From an uncultured Oleiphilus sp. (GTDB taxonomy: Bacteria; Pseudomonadota; Gammaproteobacteria; Pseudomonadales; Oleiphilaceae), in contig CAJWBJ010000004.1 of NCBI GenBank assembly GCA_913020495.1, forward strand, positions 1 through 64,000: 64,000 nucleotides of DNA, in the 5' to 3' direction. The translations under genes and the position numbers were made by a program. Below the pieces are notes generated by a model. It saw nothing but the letters and a program-made list of their open reading frames with translations. It made no database searches and was not told the origin of the DNA. The stretch's first letter is position 1; each line of letters starts with the position of its first letter. This document shows positions 8,162-17,667 of this stretch, piece after piece.

Positions 8162-10147
8162 CTAGTGCTTGTGAAAATCCATATCGCAAACGTGATGAAC
8201 ATAATTTAAACCAGAGCTTTCTCCAGTAACCTTGGGTACATAGCCCTCTACTTTGTCAAAACTCTTAGAGTCAATGAATACCTTAACAACGTTGATGTCT
8301 AACATGCCTGACTTAGCTTCGCTTTCTAATATTGATAATGCTTTGTTAATAGGTAGCGCAGGTTTATAAGGTCGATCAGATGCGGTTAATGCATCATAGA
8401 TGTCACACACTGTCATGACTCTGGATTGATAGGGGATTTTGTCCGACTTTAAATGATTTGGATAGCCACTTCCATCAAGTTTCTCGTGATGTGCGCCTGC
8501 AATATTAGGGATTTGACTAAGTTCTGACGTCCAGGGGATGAGTTTTAAGAAATTTAACGTATGGCTGACATGAGACTCTATTTCAATACGTTCCTGCTCA
8601 TTTAAGCTGCCTCGGGGTATTGAAAGTGCGGCAAGCTCATGCTCTGAAATGAAACCTCCAAGGCTCCCTGTGTAATCTGTCACCATATGACTCCGAATAT
8701 TCTCAAGTTCAGCGAAGCGCTCTTGTGGCAAAACAGACGGCTCATTCGCCGATAGAATGACTTCCATATAATGGTCGAGTTGAGCTAGATCCAGGTTTAG
8801 ACTTTCAGAGAGCTTTGACTTGATTTCATTGCTTAGCGAACCATGTTGCTCATATATTTTGATTATTTGGTTTAAATGTTGGTTTTTAAGCTGCTGTTTC
8901 GCAAAAGCCAAGCGGTAATGAAGTAGCTCAATGTTGTCTTCGGTAAGTTTCTTAGCCTTCGTGAGTACATGTTCTCGAACACCTACTTTTCCAAAATCAT
9001 GTAACAAGGCAGCAAAACGTAATTCCCTGTATTGATCGGAGTTAAATGTAACATTATGAAGTACACCCTCACTACATGTATTAACACTTTGCGCGAGTAT
9101 TTCACATAAGTTAGCCACTCTAAAGGAATGACCACTCGTAGTGGGGTCTCGTTGTTCAATCGCGAATACCGATGCATTCACAAAACCATCAAATAAGCGG
9201 TTAATACTACCCAAAAGTTTCTTACTTTCGATCGCAACAGCTGCTTGGCTAGATAGCGCCCTTAGAAGGTCGACGCAAGATGAGTCAAAAGGTATCACTT
9301 CATCTTCAATTATGACTAGGCTTTTAAGTATGGCTTGAGGATTTTTTTTACGGTTAATGAACTCTAAAACACCAACAACTTGTTGATTGTGATCAAGCAT
9401 AGGAATGGCAATCAAACTAACGGTTTTGTACCCCATAACTTTGTCAAAAGAACGATTAAATTGATAGGGCTCACTAGGGTCTATATTATAAGCATCGGCA
9501 ATATTCAGCGCTTGGCCGCTAATAGCCGTGTGACCAACTACTGATGATTCTGTTAACGGAATGCTTTGTTCTTCAAAAGAGGGAGATAGTGATTGGTTCT
9601 TAGTCAGTTTAAATTTTAGTTCAGGGTGCTTTTTATCTTCACGGTCTAATAAAAAAAGTGATGCCGCATCGCAATCGACCAATTTCATACCTTCGTTTAA
9701 GATTTTAGCCAATAACTTGTCCAAATCATTCTCTGTAGACAGAGCAATGCCTATTTCTACTAACTTTTCTATGCCTGAGTCTTGTTTATCCAGAGAGGCG
9801 TTCAAGCGTTTTTGCTGTTTACGCAATTGATGGTGTTGTGCAGCAAAAAAAATGAGTTTTTCCAACGTTATAATATTTATTTCTAAAGGAATAAATAAAG
9901 CATGATTTGGTACTTGAAGGCTGCTACTTCCTTCTTGTATGAGTAAGCTTGCGTCGGACTCGTGCCAGTCTTGTGCTGCGAAATCCTGAAGTAAATTCTC
10001 ATCAATAAACAATACATTTATATCGATATTATCAATGTCGCCTTGTGATTCAATCTTAATTACATTGATTTTAGGGTTCATTACATCATTCAGTAATGAA
10101 TAGAATTTAGAACGAGGTGACATTGCAACAGTGATTGATGAGTCCAT
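8162..10147 (-). CDS. GAF and HD-GYP domain cyclic-di-GMP phosphodiesterase
   Basis: Predicted to hydrolyse c-di-GMP. The start at 10147 (MDSSITVAM) has GGAGG 9 nt upstream; the ORF-track start nine codons earlier lacks this. The N-terminal ~115 residues look like a degenerate receiver or regulatory domain without a clear phosphoacceptor Asp. A short coiled segment (~115-140) leads to a GAF domain (~140-310; phrases DAASLFLLDRE and VVGVLEFINRK). The HD-GYP domain carries HDFGKVG (His383-Asp384) and HHEKLDGSGYP (His553-His554 onward), i.e. both signature motifs intact. About 110 residues are inserted between the HD and the HH/GYP parts, longer than usual. Single-gene unit. Confidence 0.88.
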   Translation of the reverse strand: MDSSITVAMSPRSKFYSLLNDVMNPKINVIKIESQGDIDNIDINVLFIDENLLQDFAAQDWHESDASLLIQEGSSSLQVPNHALFIPLEINIITLEKLIFFAAQHHQLRKQQKRLNASLDKQDSGIEKLVEIGIALSTENDLDKLLAKILNEGMKLVDCDAASLFLLDREDKKHPELKFKLTKNQSLSPSFEEQSIPLTESSVVGHTAISGQALNIADAYNIDPSEPYQFNRSFDKVMGYKTVSLIAIPMLDHNQQVVGVLEFINRKKNPQAILKSLVIIEDEVIPFDSSCVDLLRALSSQAAVAIESKKLLGSINRLFDGFVNASVFAIEQRDPTTSGHSFRVANLCEILAQSVNTCSEGVLHNVTFNSDQYRELRFAALLHDFGKVGVREHVLTKAKKLTEDNIELLHYRLAFAKQQLKNQHLNQIIKIYEQHGSLSNEIKSKLSESLNLDLAQLDHYMEVILSANEPSVLPQERFAELENIRSHMVTDYTGSLGGFISEHELAALSIPRGSLNEQERIEIESHVSHTLNFLKLIPWTSELSQIPNIAGAHHEKLDGSGYPNHLKSDKIPYQSRVMTVCDIYDALTASDRPYKPALPINKALSILESEAKSGMLDINVVKVFIDSKSFDKVEGYVPKVTGESSGLNYVHHVCDMDFHKH

Positions 10148-10672
10148 ACCTTCAAACCTCCAAACGCATTTCACATTCTGGCCATAGTATTAATATAGAT
10201 CAATAAATACACAAATCTACCTGTTTCATGTAGTAAATATTTAGAAATAAAGGAAAGGGTATTCTGTCACATGACTTGCATTAAGAAAGGAGGGGTTTTC
10301 AAAAGTAATATGTATATAAAACAACAAAATTTTAATAAAAGTAGGCGATAAATTTACTTAAATATATTTATAAGTTGTTTTGTTGCGTAATTATAGCCCT
10401 TACAGGTATTAATATGTTCTTTACAGCTTTTATTATAATGGACCTAAGTTATATTTATTTTAATTTTGTTAATGTTTAATCTTCATGCCTATCTAGCTGT
10501 ATTCATGTTTTGATGTTTGTATTTCTGGTATCTATAACGCTTTGGTTATTACAGATTTACATCAATAAAGGATGTAATGCAGGGACGCCTTGGCTTGTTC
10601 AAAGTGAATAGTTGATCGAGCTCGTTGTTACAGAAAAATAATAGTAAATCCAACAACTTAAAAGGTTCAACA
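10148..10672. other. Gene-free AT-rich stretch upstream of secreted hydrolase
   Basis: About 525 bases between the divergent HD-GYP and SGNH hydrolase genes. No ORF with a plausible ribosome site or codon pattern is visible. The 3' part contains a small hairpin (ACATC..GATGT, around 10560) and a GGGACGC string, which prompted a check for a c-di-GMP riboswitch; the rest of that consensus is absent. The length leaves room for two promoters and a long 5' leader for the hydrolase gene. Confidence 0.5.
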
Positions 10673-12007
10673 ATGAAAGAATCAAAAAAAATAAATGATA
10701 AGGTAAAGTCCTTTAAAGGTACTTTATCTGCCATAGCACTCGCTACGATATCAATGTCTTCGCTTGCAGCAACCGCTTTGGATAATGGAACTCCGGTTAC
10801 AGGTCTTAGTGGGTCTTCAGGTAGTCAGGTTTTATATGAGCTGACTGTACCCGCAGGAGCGACTAATTTGAGCTTTAATATGTCTGGTGGATCAGGTGAT
10901 GCTGATTTGTATGTGAAATTTGGTAGCCAGGCATCATCTTCAAATTGGGATTGTCGACCATATAAATATGGGAATGATGAAACATGTGATGTCAGCTCAG
11001 CACAGACTGGCACGTATAGTGTAATGATTGATGCTTATTCGACTTATAGTGGTGTGGCGCTTGTTGGTTCTTATGATGATGGAAGTAACCCGCCACCGCC
11101 GCCACCGCCTTCGAGTGGTGTAACTAACGCGGCAGCAGCGGGTGATAGTATCACTCGAGGTTTTGGTGCTGACTGTACCGGTAACTACTGGTGGTGGGAT
11201 TTAGCTTGTTTGCTAGGTGGCGATCAGCCAGAGCACTCATGGTTTGATGGTTGGTCATCAAATGTTAACAGTGTTGCAGATCGTTATCAGGCGCTCGATT
11301 CTTCTATTACAGCTAATAAAGATGCTTCAATGTCAGGTGCTGAAATGAGTGGCGCGGGGGACCAAGGTACAGAACCTAACTTTGCAGCTCAAGCAGCCGC
11401 TATTGTGGCGCAATCACCTGTACCAGATCACGTTGAAATTGTGTTAGGTGGGAATGATATTTGTAATCGGGACTGTATTGACCCTGCAAATTGCTCGGAT
11501 CCTATCTACAGTGATGCTGATTGGACGCAAGCTGTCCGAAACGGCCTGAATACATTGATGACGGGCTTACCAGCAGGATCAAGTGTGATGATGGGTAGTG
11601 TCCCGCGCATGCAGGATCTACGTCAAGCCGGCTTGGATAAGCAAGCAACTACTTATAGAATTGACTGCGAATCGTTATGGTCTACTTATGATGTATGTCG
11701 AATTGTCACCAATGGTGGAACGCTTAACGGTGAATCATTAGCGACTCGATTAGCTGGTGTTGCTGCAGCGCAGCAGTCATATAATGCGATTGTTCGTCAA
11801 GAAGTTACAGCTTACAACAGTAATTCAAATGGTATGAACCCAAATGGAATTGAGCTTGTTGCTGAGTATGTTGATGAAAATACGCCATCAGCAGGAACCT
11901 TCCAATTTGGAGCCGATAATATCGATGGTGGTGATTGTTTCCATCCTAATGTAGCAACTCAAAGCAAGATCGCTGATTTTATGTGGAATGCAAACCCATT
12001 TAAATAG
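10673..12007 (+). CDS. Secreted PPC-domain SGNH/GDSL hydrolase
   Basis: The start at 10673 (MKESKK) has AAAAGG 7 nt upstream and opens a standard signal peptide (n-region KKINDKVKSFKG, core LSAIALATISMSS, cleavage near LAA). Residues ~27-140 form a pre-peptidase C-terminal (PPC) domain with the GDADLYVKFG..S....DCRPY..GNDETCDV pattern. A poly-proline linker (PPPPPPPSSG) follows, then an SGNH esterase domain (~155-445). SGNH blocks are visible: AAAGDSITRGFG (block I, catalytic Ser), LGGNDIC (block III, Asn) and DCFHPN (block V, catalytic Asp and His). Several Cys pairs suggest disulphides. Likely an extracellular esterase or lipase acting on polymers or lipids. A clear terminator follows. Confidence 0.88.
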   Translation: MKESKKINDKVKSFKGTLSAIALATISMSSLAATALDNGTPVTGLSGSSGSQVLYELTVPAGATNLSFNMSGGSGDADLYVKFGSQASSSNWDCRPYKYGNDETCDVSSAQTGTYSVMIDAYSTYSGVALVGSYDDGSNPPPPPPPSSGVTNAAAAGDSITRGFGADCTGNYWWWDLACLLGGDQPEHSWFDGWSSNVNSVADRYQALDSSITANKDASMSGAEMSGAGDQGTEPNFAAQAAAIVAQSPVPDHVEIVLGGNDICNRDCIDPANCSDPIYSDADWTQAVRNGLNTLMTGLPAGSSVMMGSVPRMQDLRQAGLDKQATTYRIDCESLWSTYDVCRIVTNGGTLNGESLATRLAGVAAAQQSYNAIVRQEVTAYNSNSNGMNPNGIELVAEYVDENTPSAGTFQFGADNIDGGDCFHPNVATQSKIADFMWNANPFK

Positions 12008-12027
12008 GCTTATTATTCACGAATGAT

Positions 12028-12066
12028 AATCACCTCATAGCTTGAGTCTTTGAGGTGATTTTTTTT
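12028..12066 (+). terminator. Rho-independent terminator of the SGNH hydrolase gene
   Basis: A perfect 10-bp stem (AATCACCTCA / TGAGGTGATT) with a 13-nt loop is followed directly by a run of six more T residues, 21 bases after the stop codon. It has all the hallmarks of an intrinsic terminator. Confidence 0.92.
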
Positions 12067-12432
12067 GTACTTTATTTCTTTGCATGACTTGTTCTGGGGG
12101 TAAAAATTTAACTCTTGTGTGTAGCAAGCAAGTAAAAAGTCAGCATTAAATTAATGAGGAAAGTTAAGCCGGTTCCATACAGCTGTTAAATTGAATAAAA
12201 CACACTAACAACTCTACTAATTGTTGTTCAAACAGTCTGCATTAACCGCCCAAGATTAAAATATTCAGCAGCATTACTTCTACATATAGAACAAAAAAAC
12301 ATGTAGTTGATCACCTTCTGATGTTGTTAAGCGAAAATCAAACCAAATAAGCTGGTCAAAACATGACATTTTGTGCATAGTGAGCATACAATAAAGATGT
12401 ATTTGAATGCATCACTACAATAAAAATAATAA
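12067..12432. other. Gene-free stretch upstream of AraC regulator
   Basis: About 365 bases with no credible ORF. It should contain the promoter of the AraC-type gene that follows, but I cannot point to a convincing -35/-10 pair or operator. No repeat or mobile-element signature is seen. Confidence 0.45.
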
Positions 12433-13509
12433 ATGGAACATCTTGTCATGACGTCATTGCCTCGTCGTACCGTCTCTGCTTTGTATGCAAAACTAATCCA
12501 TAAATATTTAGAAAATTGCTCTTTGGATCTAAATGATCAGCAAAAACTGAAGAAGCTATTTCTTAATAAGTCAGAAGATTTTGGTGGGCAGATTGCTATT
12601 TCAGAACTTGAATTCCTGATACAAGAAACAAAGTGCTTTTTTTATGATAAACCATTAGGGCTCGAAGTGGGGAGGCATATTCATCCATCAGATTTTGGCA
12701 TTATTGGTTATGCCTTAATGAATTGCAAAACGCTTCATCATGCGTTTTTGTTTGCCGTAAAATATAAACATCAGTTAAACAGTAGCTTGGCTATTAATTT
12801 ATCATCATCAGGTGAAATTTTTCGTTTTCAAATGATGAATCTCATGAATTCAAGTGAAATTGGTACATTGATAGAACTTGATTTTATTGCTGCGTTGCAA
12901 TTATCTCGTTATTTGGTTGGTAGCCAGAGGTATTCAGAAGTTAAGTTTATACAGGTAAACTTCCAACATGCTCCTCAAGGTAGACGGGAGTTTTATAGGG
13001 AATTATTCCAATGCCCTGTTGAGTTTAATCAGCCTACAAACGAAATTTTATTCTCTAAGGCTATTATATCTTTACCAGTGCGATCATACGACGCTCAAAT
13101 GTACAAAATGTGTATGCGAAAAATACGCCGATTACAAAATAGTAAGCAGTTTGAGGATGCTTTACATAGACAAGTATTTTTCTATGTTTCAAACCACCAA
13201 GAGAGTGAGCCACTTAATATTCAGTCTATCTCGGCGCACTTTAATATGAGTCCAAGTACTTTTAAAAAGCGTTTAAAGAGTGAAGGGTATCACTTCTCTC
13301 AAATATGTGATGTCGTCCAAAAAAGTAGGGCGATGAAGCTTGTTGCAGCACCCGCTATTTCTCTAAAAGAAATAGGAGACTCTCTAGGTTTTTCGAGTCC
13401 GAGTGCCTTTAATCGTGCGTTTAAACGCTGGACAGATATGACCCCAGCAGAATATCGACGCAACAAAATAAATATGGCAGTAATGAAAAACACAGTAAAT
13501 GAAAGTTAA
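12433..13509 (+). CDS. AraC-family transcriptional regulator (OruR/ArgR-type architecture)
   Basis: The N-terminal ~230 residues match the arabinose-binding-like domain found in OruR/VirF-type AraC proteins (phrases IHPSDFGIIGYALMNCKTL and FYRELFQCPVEFNQPTNEILFS). The C-terminal ~100 residues hold the double helix-turn-helix of AraC proteins: SISAHFNMSPSTFKKRLKSEG and the signature LGFSSPSAFNRAFKRWTDMTPAEYRR. Neither the track ATG nor the alternative ATG five codons later (12448) has a strong ribosome site, so the start is uncertain. Target genes are unknown; the TetR gene follows in the same direction after ~85 bases. Confidence 0.85.
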   Translation: MEHLVMTSLPRRTVSALYAKLIHKYLENCSLDLNDQQKLKKLFLNKSEDFGGQIAISELEFLIQETKCFFYDKPLGLEVGRHIHPSDFGIIGYALMNCKTLHHAFLFAVKYKHQLNSSLAINLSSSGEIFRFQMMNLMNSSEIGTLIELDFIAALQLSRYLVGSQRYSEVKFIQVNFQHAPQGRREFYRELFQCPVEFNQPTNEILFSKAIISLPVRSYDAQMYKMCMRKIRRLQNSKQFEDALHRQVFFYVSNHQESEPLNIQSISAHFNMSPSTFKKRLKSEGYHFSQICDVVQKSRAMKLVAAPAISLKEIGDSLGFSSPSAFNRAFKRWTDMTPAEYRRNKINMAVMKNTVNES

Positions 13510-13595
13510 CCCGACTTGCTACCACCGTCTTAACCATGTATAAAAATTGCTATTACGCAGTGTAATTATATATTTGATCAAATAGAGTAGTTTTG

Positions 13596-14237
13596 ATGAA
13601 ACCTGTTCGTGCTAAAGAAGAAATAGATAAGATAAAAGAAAAAATCCTGAATTGTTCACTTGATATTATTGTCTCAGATGGCTTTCCTGCTTTAACCATG
13701 CGGCGTCTCGCCCGTGAAATTGGTATGACGGCGCCAAATATTTACAATTATTTTAGTAATAAAGATGAAATTTATCTTACCTTAATGATTAAAGGCTTCG
13801 ATCAATTAGTTTCATCTTTACAGGCAGAAATAAACAACCATGCAGATTCATTTGAACGAATCAGGTCTGTGATGGCAATGTATTTGGAATTTGGTATAGA
13901 GAATAAACGCTACTACGAAATCATGTTTTCAAGTAGCTCGCCAAAGTATCGTGATTATATTGGAACGGACCATGAAGCGTTGTCTACACAAGAGCATGAT
14001 ATCTCTATGCAGCTAGCAACCCTGGCTTTAACAGTAGTTCAGGAATTCGCCGTTCAGCGTGGTAAAGTGCTGGACGTCAATGATGCCCGTGTGACACTAA
14101 CAATGTTATGGAGCCTGCTTCACGGGATGATTAACTTACACAATAGCCAAAATATAGATTACTTAGTGGATGATGTATCATCAGTCTATGAAACTATTGT
14201 TGATCGTGTAATGGCTCAGATCGATGTTTTATTTTAA
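13596..14237 (+). CDS. TetR-family transcriptional regulator
   Basis: The track begins at a TTG; the ATG directly after it (MKPVRAKEE) is more likely. The N-terminal helix-turn-helix (~residues 12-60) is clear: IVSDGFPALTMRRLAREIGMTAPNIYNYFSNKDEIY. The C-terminal ~140 residues form a ligand-binding/dimerisation domain resembling the TetR_C_33 type (YLEFGIENKRYYEIMFSS). No adjacent obvious target enzyme; the downstream neighbour is convergent and their stop codons overlap by nine bases. Ligand unknown. Confidence 0.85.
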   Translation: MKPVRAKEEIDKIKEKILNCSLDIIVSDGFPALTMRRLAREIGMTAPNIYNYFSNKDEIYLTLMIKGFDQLVSSLQAEINNHADSFERIRSVMAMYLEFGIENKRYYEIMFSSSSPKYRDYIGTDHEALSTQEHDISMQLATLALTVVQEFAVQRGKVLDVNDARVTLTMLWSLLHGMINLHNSQNIDYLVDDVSSVYETIVDRVMAQIDVLF

Positions 14238-17213
14238 GCTTAATTCTATTAGTTGAGCTATAGGCATTGGCTTATAATATAAATAGCCTTGAGCAAAACC
14301 ACAGTGTTGTTTTTGTAAGAATGATGCTTGGTTTTGGGTTTCAACTCCTTCAGCAATAACCTTCAGTTCTAGTGTTTGAGCAATGGCAATGATCGCTGTG
14401 ACTATGGCATCATCGCTTGAGTTGTTTGAAAGGTCTTGAATAAATGACTTATCAATTTTAAGTTGATCAATCGGAAAGCGTTTCAAATAGCTCAATGATG
14501 AATAACCAGTGCCAAAATCATCAATTGATAGGCAGATGCCTAATGCCTTTAAGGTGTTAAGGGCTTGAGCAGTCTCCTCAATATCCTCGATTAAAGTGCC
14601 TTCAGTCAGTTCAACGGTAAATCGATCAGCAGGGCAGTTAGGGTAAGCCTTAATAGCTTTTTGAATAACAGAGCATAAGTGCTCAGAGTGCCTAAACTGG
14701 TAAGCAGCGACGTTTACTGCCATCCTTACATCGGATAAGCCTGAATCATATAGGGTTTGCCAATCGCTAAATGCTTGCTCTATAACCCAATCGCCAATAA
14801 CTTCTATAAGGCCTGTTTCTTCTGCAAGCGGAATGAATGTTTCAGGAGATATCCACTGGCCATCTTCATCTTTCCAGCGTATTAGTGCTTCAAAGCCAAT
14901 AATATTACCGTTATTGATATTAACTTGAGGTTGATAAACAAGTTCAAATGCTTTGCTGTAAACCGCATGTCGAAGTTTGTTTTCTAGTGCTAAGCGACCT
15001 TGTGCTTTTTCATTCATGTCTTGTTGGTAGAACTGAAAGCGGTTCTTTCCCGCGTCTTTAGCATGGTACATCGCGAGATCAGCATTTCTTAGCAGTTCTT
15101 TTGGGTTCTTTCCATCTTGAGGGTAAAGTGAAATGCCGATGCTGGAAGATACTACTAACTGGTTTCCAGAAAGGAAAACAGGGATTCCTAATTCGCTTAA
15201 TATTTTATCAGCAATATCTATGACACATGCTTCGCCCTTTATTGCGCTAATAATAATCGTAAATTCATCGCCGCCTAAGCGTGCGACGGTATCTTCTGCA
15301 CGAACATAAGATTGTAAAATTGTTGAAATATGCTGGAGTAGTTGGTCGCCATGATCATGACCTAGCGAGTCATTCACTGTTTTAAAGTTGTCTAAATCGA
15401 AGAGCAATACGCCAACTTGCTCTTTGTGTCGGTCGGCACTGATAATTGCTTGATCTAAACGGTCCATTAGTAAGCGACGGTTTGCTAATTTTGTTAGAGG
15501 GTCATAAAAGGCAAGCTGTTCAATTGTTGCTTCTGCTTGAGCTTTAAGTTTAGCTTGGTGCATATGAAAGAGTGCAGCACTTATATCATCACTCAAACTG
15601 CTCAATAATTCAGACATCTCGTTATCGAAAACATCTTTTTGGGCAGAGTAGAGAGTGAATATAGCAATGACCTCTTTCTCAAAGAAAAGAGGTACGGCAG
15701 CCAATGCTGCATAGCCTCGTTCAATGGCTGCTTTACGCCATGGCCAAAAGTCAGGGTCGCTAAGTACATCATTTACACAAGAGACTTGTCTAGTTTTCGC
15801 AGCTATACCGACAGGCCCTTTAGACCATTCTGATTCATCAATACGCATTTGGGTTTTTTGCAAATAACCGCTTTCAGAACCCGCAAAAAACTCAGGCCTC
15901 ACAATATGTTCATCAAATGATCCTATCCAAGCCATTTTAAGTCCGCCGTGCGTCACAGCAATATCACAAATTTTTTGGAATAGAATATCCTTGTCTTGAA
16001 GGCGTGTGATTGCCTGATTAGTATGGCTAAGTACTCTATATACACGACTCAAACTTGCAAATTGTTCTTCTGCCTTTTTGCGCTTCGTGATTTCTCGTAA
16101 AGAGTGAACCATTGCTGAAAAATTTTCACTAAAATGCAAGGCGGAGAGTGCAACTTCATACCATTTCTGGTGATTGTCATCGAAAAACTCAAAATCATGA
16201 AGTGATTTTTTCTGAACAATTGACTGACAGATAGGGCAATTTGTTTTAGTGACAGAGCTGGAATGAAGTATGTCATGGCAATGCTTTCCGACAACATCTT
16301 GATCGAACATGCTCCTAACGATTCTATTTGCCTGTTGAATAACGCCATACTGATCAATGATGACGGTCGCATCACTAACATTATCATAGGATTTAACAAC
16401 TCTGGATAAACTTTGAAATGGGCGAGTTAAAGCTGATTCAATCAGTGCCTGATAGATAGCCCAAAAAGAGAGGAATTTGAATATATGACCTATTAGTAAG
16501 GCAGGCGCACTTAAACCTTCGTAAAGCGTAAAGCAAAGCTCTGCAGAAATTGTCAGGCCGATAGAAATTAAAAGTAGGTTCTTAGTACTGTCTTCTATTT
16601 TATAACGCTTATGCCTGAGATGAATTGCCGCAAGACATAAAATAAAAATAATGATGTATTCACTCACTATTTTGGAAGTGGTAAGGCCTTCACCTTGTAC
16701 AAACATTTGAGGGAAGTTTTGAGTAAGAATAACTGTTAAGGCGACTAAACTTACTAGCCCAATACCAAAAAAAATGAACTTAGGATTTAATTTTTTAGTG
16801 AGTGTTAAAGGTGCCAATAATAAAATGAATGCTTCAAGGTAGCGAGCAATAATCCAAAACTGTATTGTCACGGTGGTATCCAGTGGTACAAAAACAATCA
16901 AATCTTTAAAACTTAAGGTATGAAAGAGATCAATAATCCCTATCCAAAAATAGCCGCAGCCCAGGTAAAGTAAAAATTGATTCCTTGAAAATGCAAAGGT
17001 ATTCCAGGAAACAACGAAGCTCATGATCGCAATACCTATTGCGAATAGCTCAATAAGCGTGTGAAATAATATTGAATTGAAAGAGCTGCATACTAATAAT
17101 GCAATTGAAATATATAGAGGGATGCGCCAATGTTGTTGAATATTGGCAGTCTGCTGTACGCTAGAAAGCAATTGACCACTTTGTTGACTTTTTTTAGCGT
17201 GTTTAAGGTTCAC
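14229..17213 (-). CDS. MASE3-PAS-GAF-GGDEF-EAL membrane cyclic-di-GMP enzyme
   Basis: Bifunctional c-di-GMP protein. Starts at a GTG (MNLKHAKK). Residues ~25-265 form a multi-helix membrane sensor matching MASE3 (phrase FWIGIIDLFHTLSFKDL). A PAS domain follows (~275-385), containing a CPIC pair that could bind a metal or be redox-active. Next come a GAF domain (~400-560), GGDEF (~575-730, with intact active site RLGGDEF) and EAL (~745-990, with EALIRW, the ELTEG metal segment and IDDFGTGYSS loop). Both catalytic domains look competent, so net activity would depend on the sensor. A single-gene unit, tail-to-tail with the TetR gene. Confidence 0.92.
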   Translation of the reverse strand: MNLKHAKKSQQSGQLLSSVQQTANIQQHWRIPLYISIALLVCSSFNSILFHTLIELFAIGIAIMSFVVSWNTFAFSRNQFLLYLGCGYFWIGIIDLFHTLSFKDLIVFVPLDTTVTIQFWIIARYLEAFILLLAPLTLTKKLNPKFIFFGIGLVSLVALTVILTQNFPQMFVQGEGLTTSKIVSEYIIIFILCLAAIHLRHKRYKIEDSTKNLLLISIGLTISAELCFTLYEGLSAPALLIGHIFKFLSFWAIYQALIESALTRPFQSLSRVVKSYDNVSDATVIIDQYGVIQQANRIVRSMFDQDVVGKHCHDILHSSSVTKTNCPICQSIVQKKSLHDFEFFDDNHQKWYEVALSALHFSENFSAMVHSLREITKRKKAEEQFASLSRVYRVLSHTNQAITRLQDKDILFQKICDIAVTHGGLKMAWIGSFDEHIVRPEFFAGSESGYLQKTQMRIDESEWSKGPVGIAAKTRQVSCVNDVLSDPDFWPWRKAAIERGYAALAAVPLFFEKEVIAIFTLYSAQKDVFDNEMSELLSSLSDDISAALFHMHQAKLKAQAEATIEQLAFYDPLTKLANRRLLMDRLDQAIISADRHKEQVGVLLFDLDNFKTVNDSLGHDHGDQLLQHISTILQSYVRAEDTVARLGGDEFTIIISAIKGEACVIDIADKILSELGIPVFLSGNQLVVSSSIGISLYPQDGKNPKELLRNADLAMYHAKDAGKNRFQFYQQDMNEKAQGRLALENKLRHAVYSKAFELVYQPQVNINNGNIIGFEALIRWKDEDGQWISPETFIPLAEETGLIEVIGDWVIEQAFSDWQTLYDSGLSDVRMAVNVAAYQFRHSEHLCSVIQKAIKAYPNCPADRFTVELTEGTLIEDIEETAQALNTLKALGICLSIDDFGTGYSSLSYLKRFPIDQLKIDKSFIQDLSNNSSDDAIVTAIIAIAQTLELKVIAEGVETQNQASFLQKQHCGFAQGYLYYKPMPIAQLIELSLK

Positions 17214-17421
17214 GTATTCAAATAATCCACGTTATATTAATGCGAAATCTACTGATGATTTAAGTATAGCGAAGCTTTTTTGGAACGCTATTACTTGGTG
17301 GTAAATCTAAAAAAACCTGAGACGTCACTTTATTCAAATATTTAGTTTTGTAGCCCATTCCAATTTGCTCTTCTTCGCCATAGAATGAATAAAAATGCTT
17401 ATATAAACAAAAGAGGCTCTC

Positions 17422-17658
17422 ATGAAATTTAATTCGGAATTACTGAACGAACTTAATGTATTAAAAATGTTTGATCTTTCAAGCTCTCAATTAGGTATAA
17501 AGGTTCACCATGATGCTGAGCCCGAAACTATTGAAGCGACGCAACGTTTATTTGATAAAGGACTGATTACGCAAACTGATGGCGGTTATTTAACCGGTTT
17601 AGGGCGTGACGCAGCTGAACATTCGACTAACCTGCTTACTATTTTAACAACCGCTTAA
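17422..17658 (+). CDS. TIGR02647 family protein
   Basis: A 78-residue protein that matches, almost end to end, the small gammaproteobacterial family TIGR02647, with the characteristic phrases LLNELNVLKMFDLSSSQLGIKVHHDA, TQRLFDKGLITQTDGGYLT and LGRDAAEH. Predicted helical, possibly with a winged-helix-like DNA-binding fold. Function is unknown in the family. ATG follows AGAGG at 8 nt. Nine bases separate it from the downstream AraC-type gene, so the two may be co-transcribed. Confidence 0.85.
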   Translation: MKFNSELLNELNVLKMFDLSSSQLGIKVHHDAEPETIEATQRLFDKGLITQTDGGYLTGLGRDAAEHSTNLLTILTTA

Positions 17659-17667
17659 TATAACTGT

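Noticed and set aside
10555-10600. Possible c-di-GMP-I (GEMM) riboswitch upstream of the SGNH hydrolase
   Set aside because: The GGGACGC string is present, but the following AAAGCC, the preceding GCAAACC strand and the GGUAGGUAGC strand are all missing.
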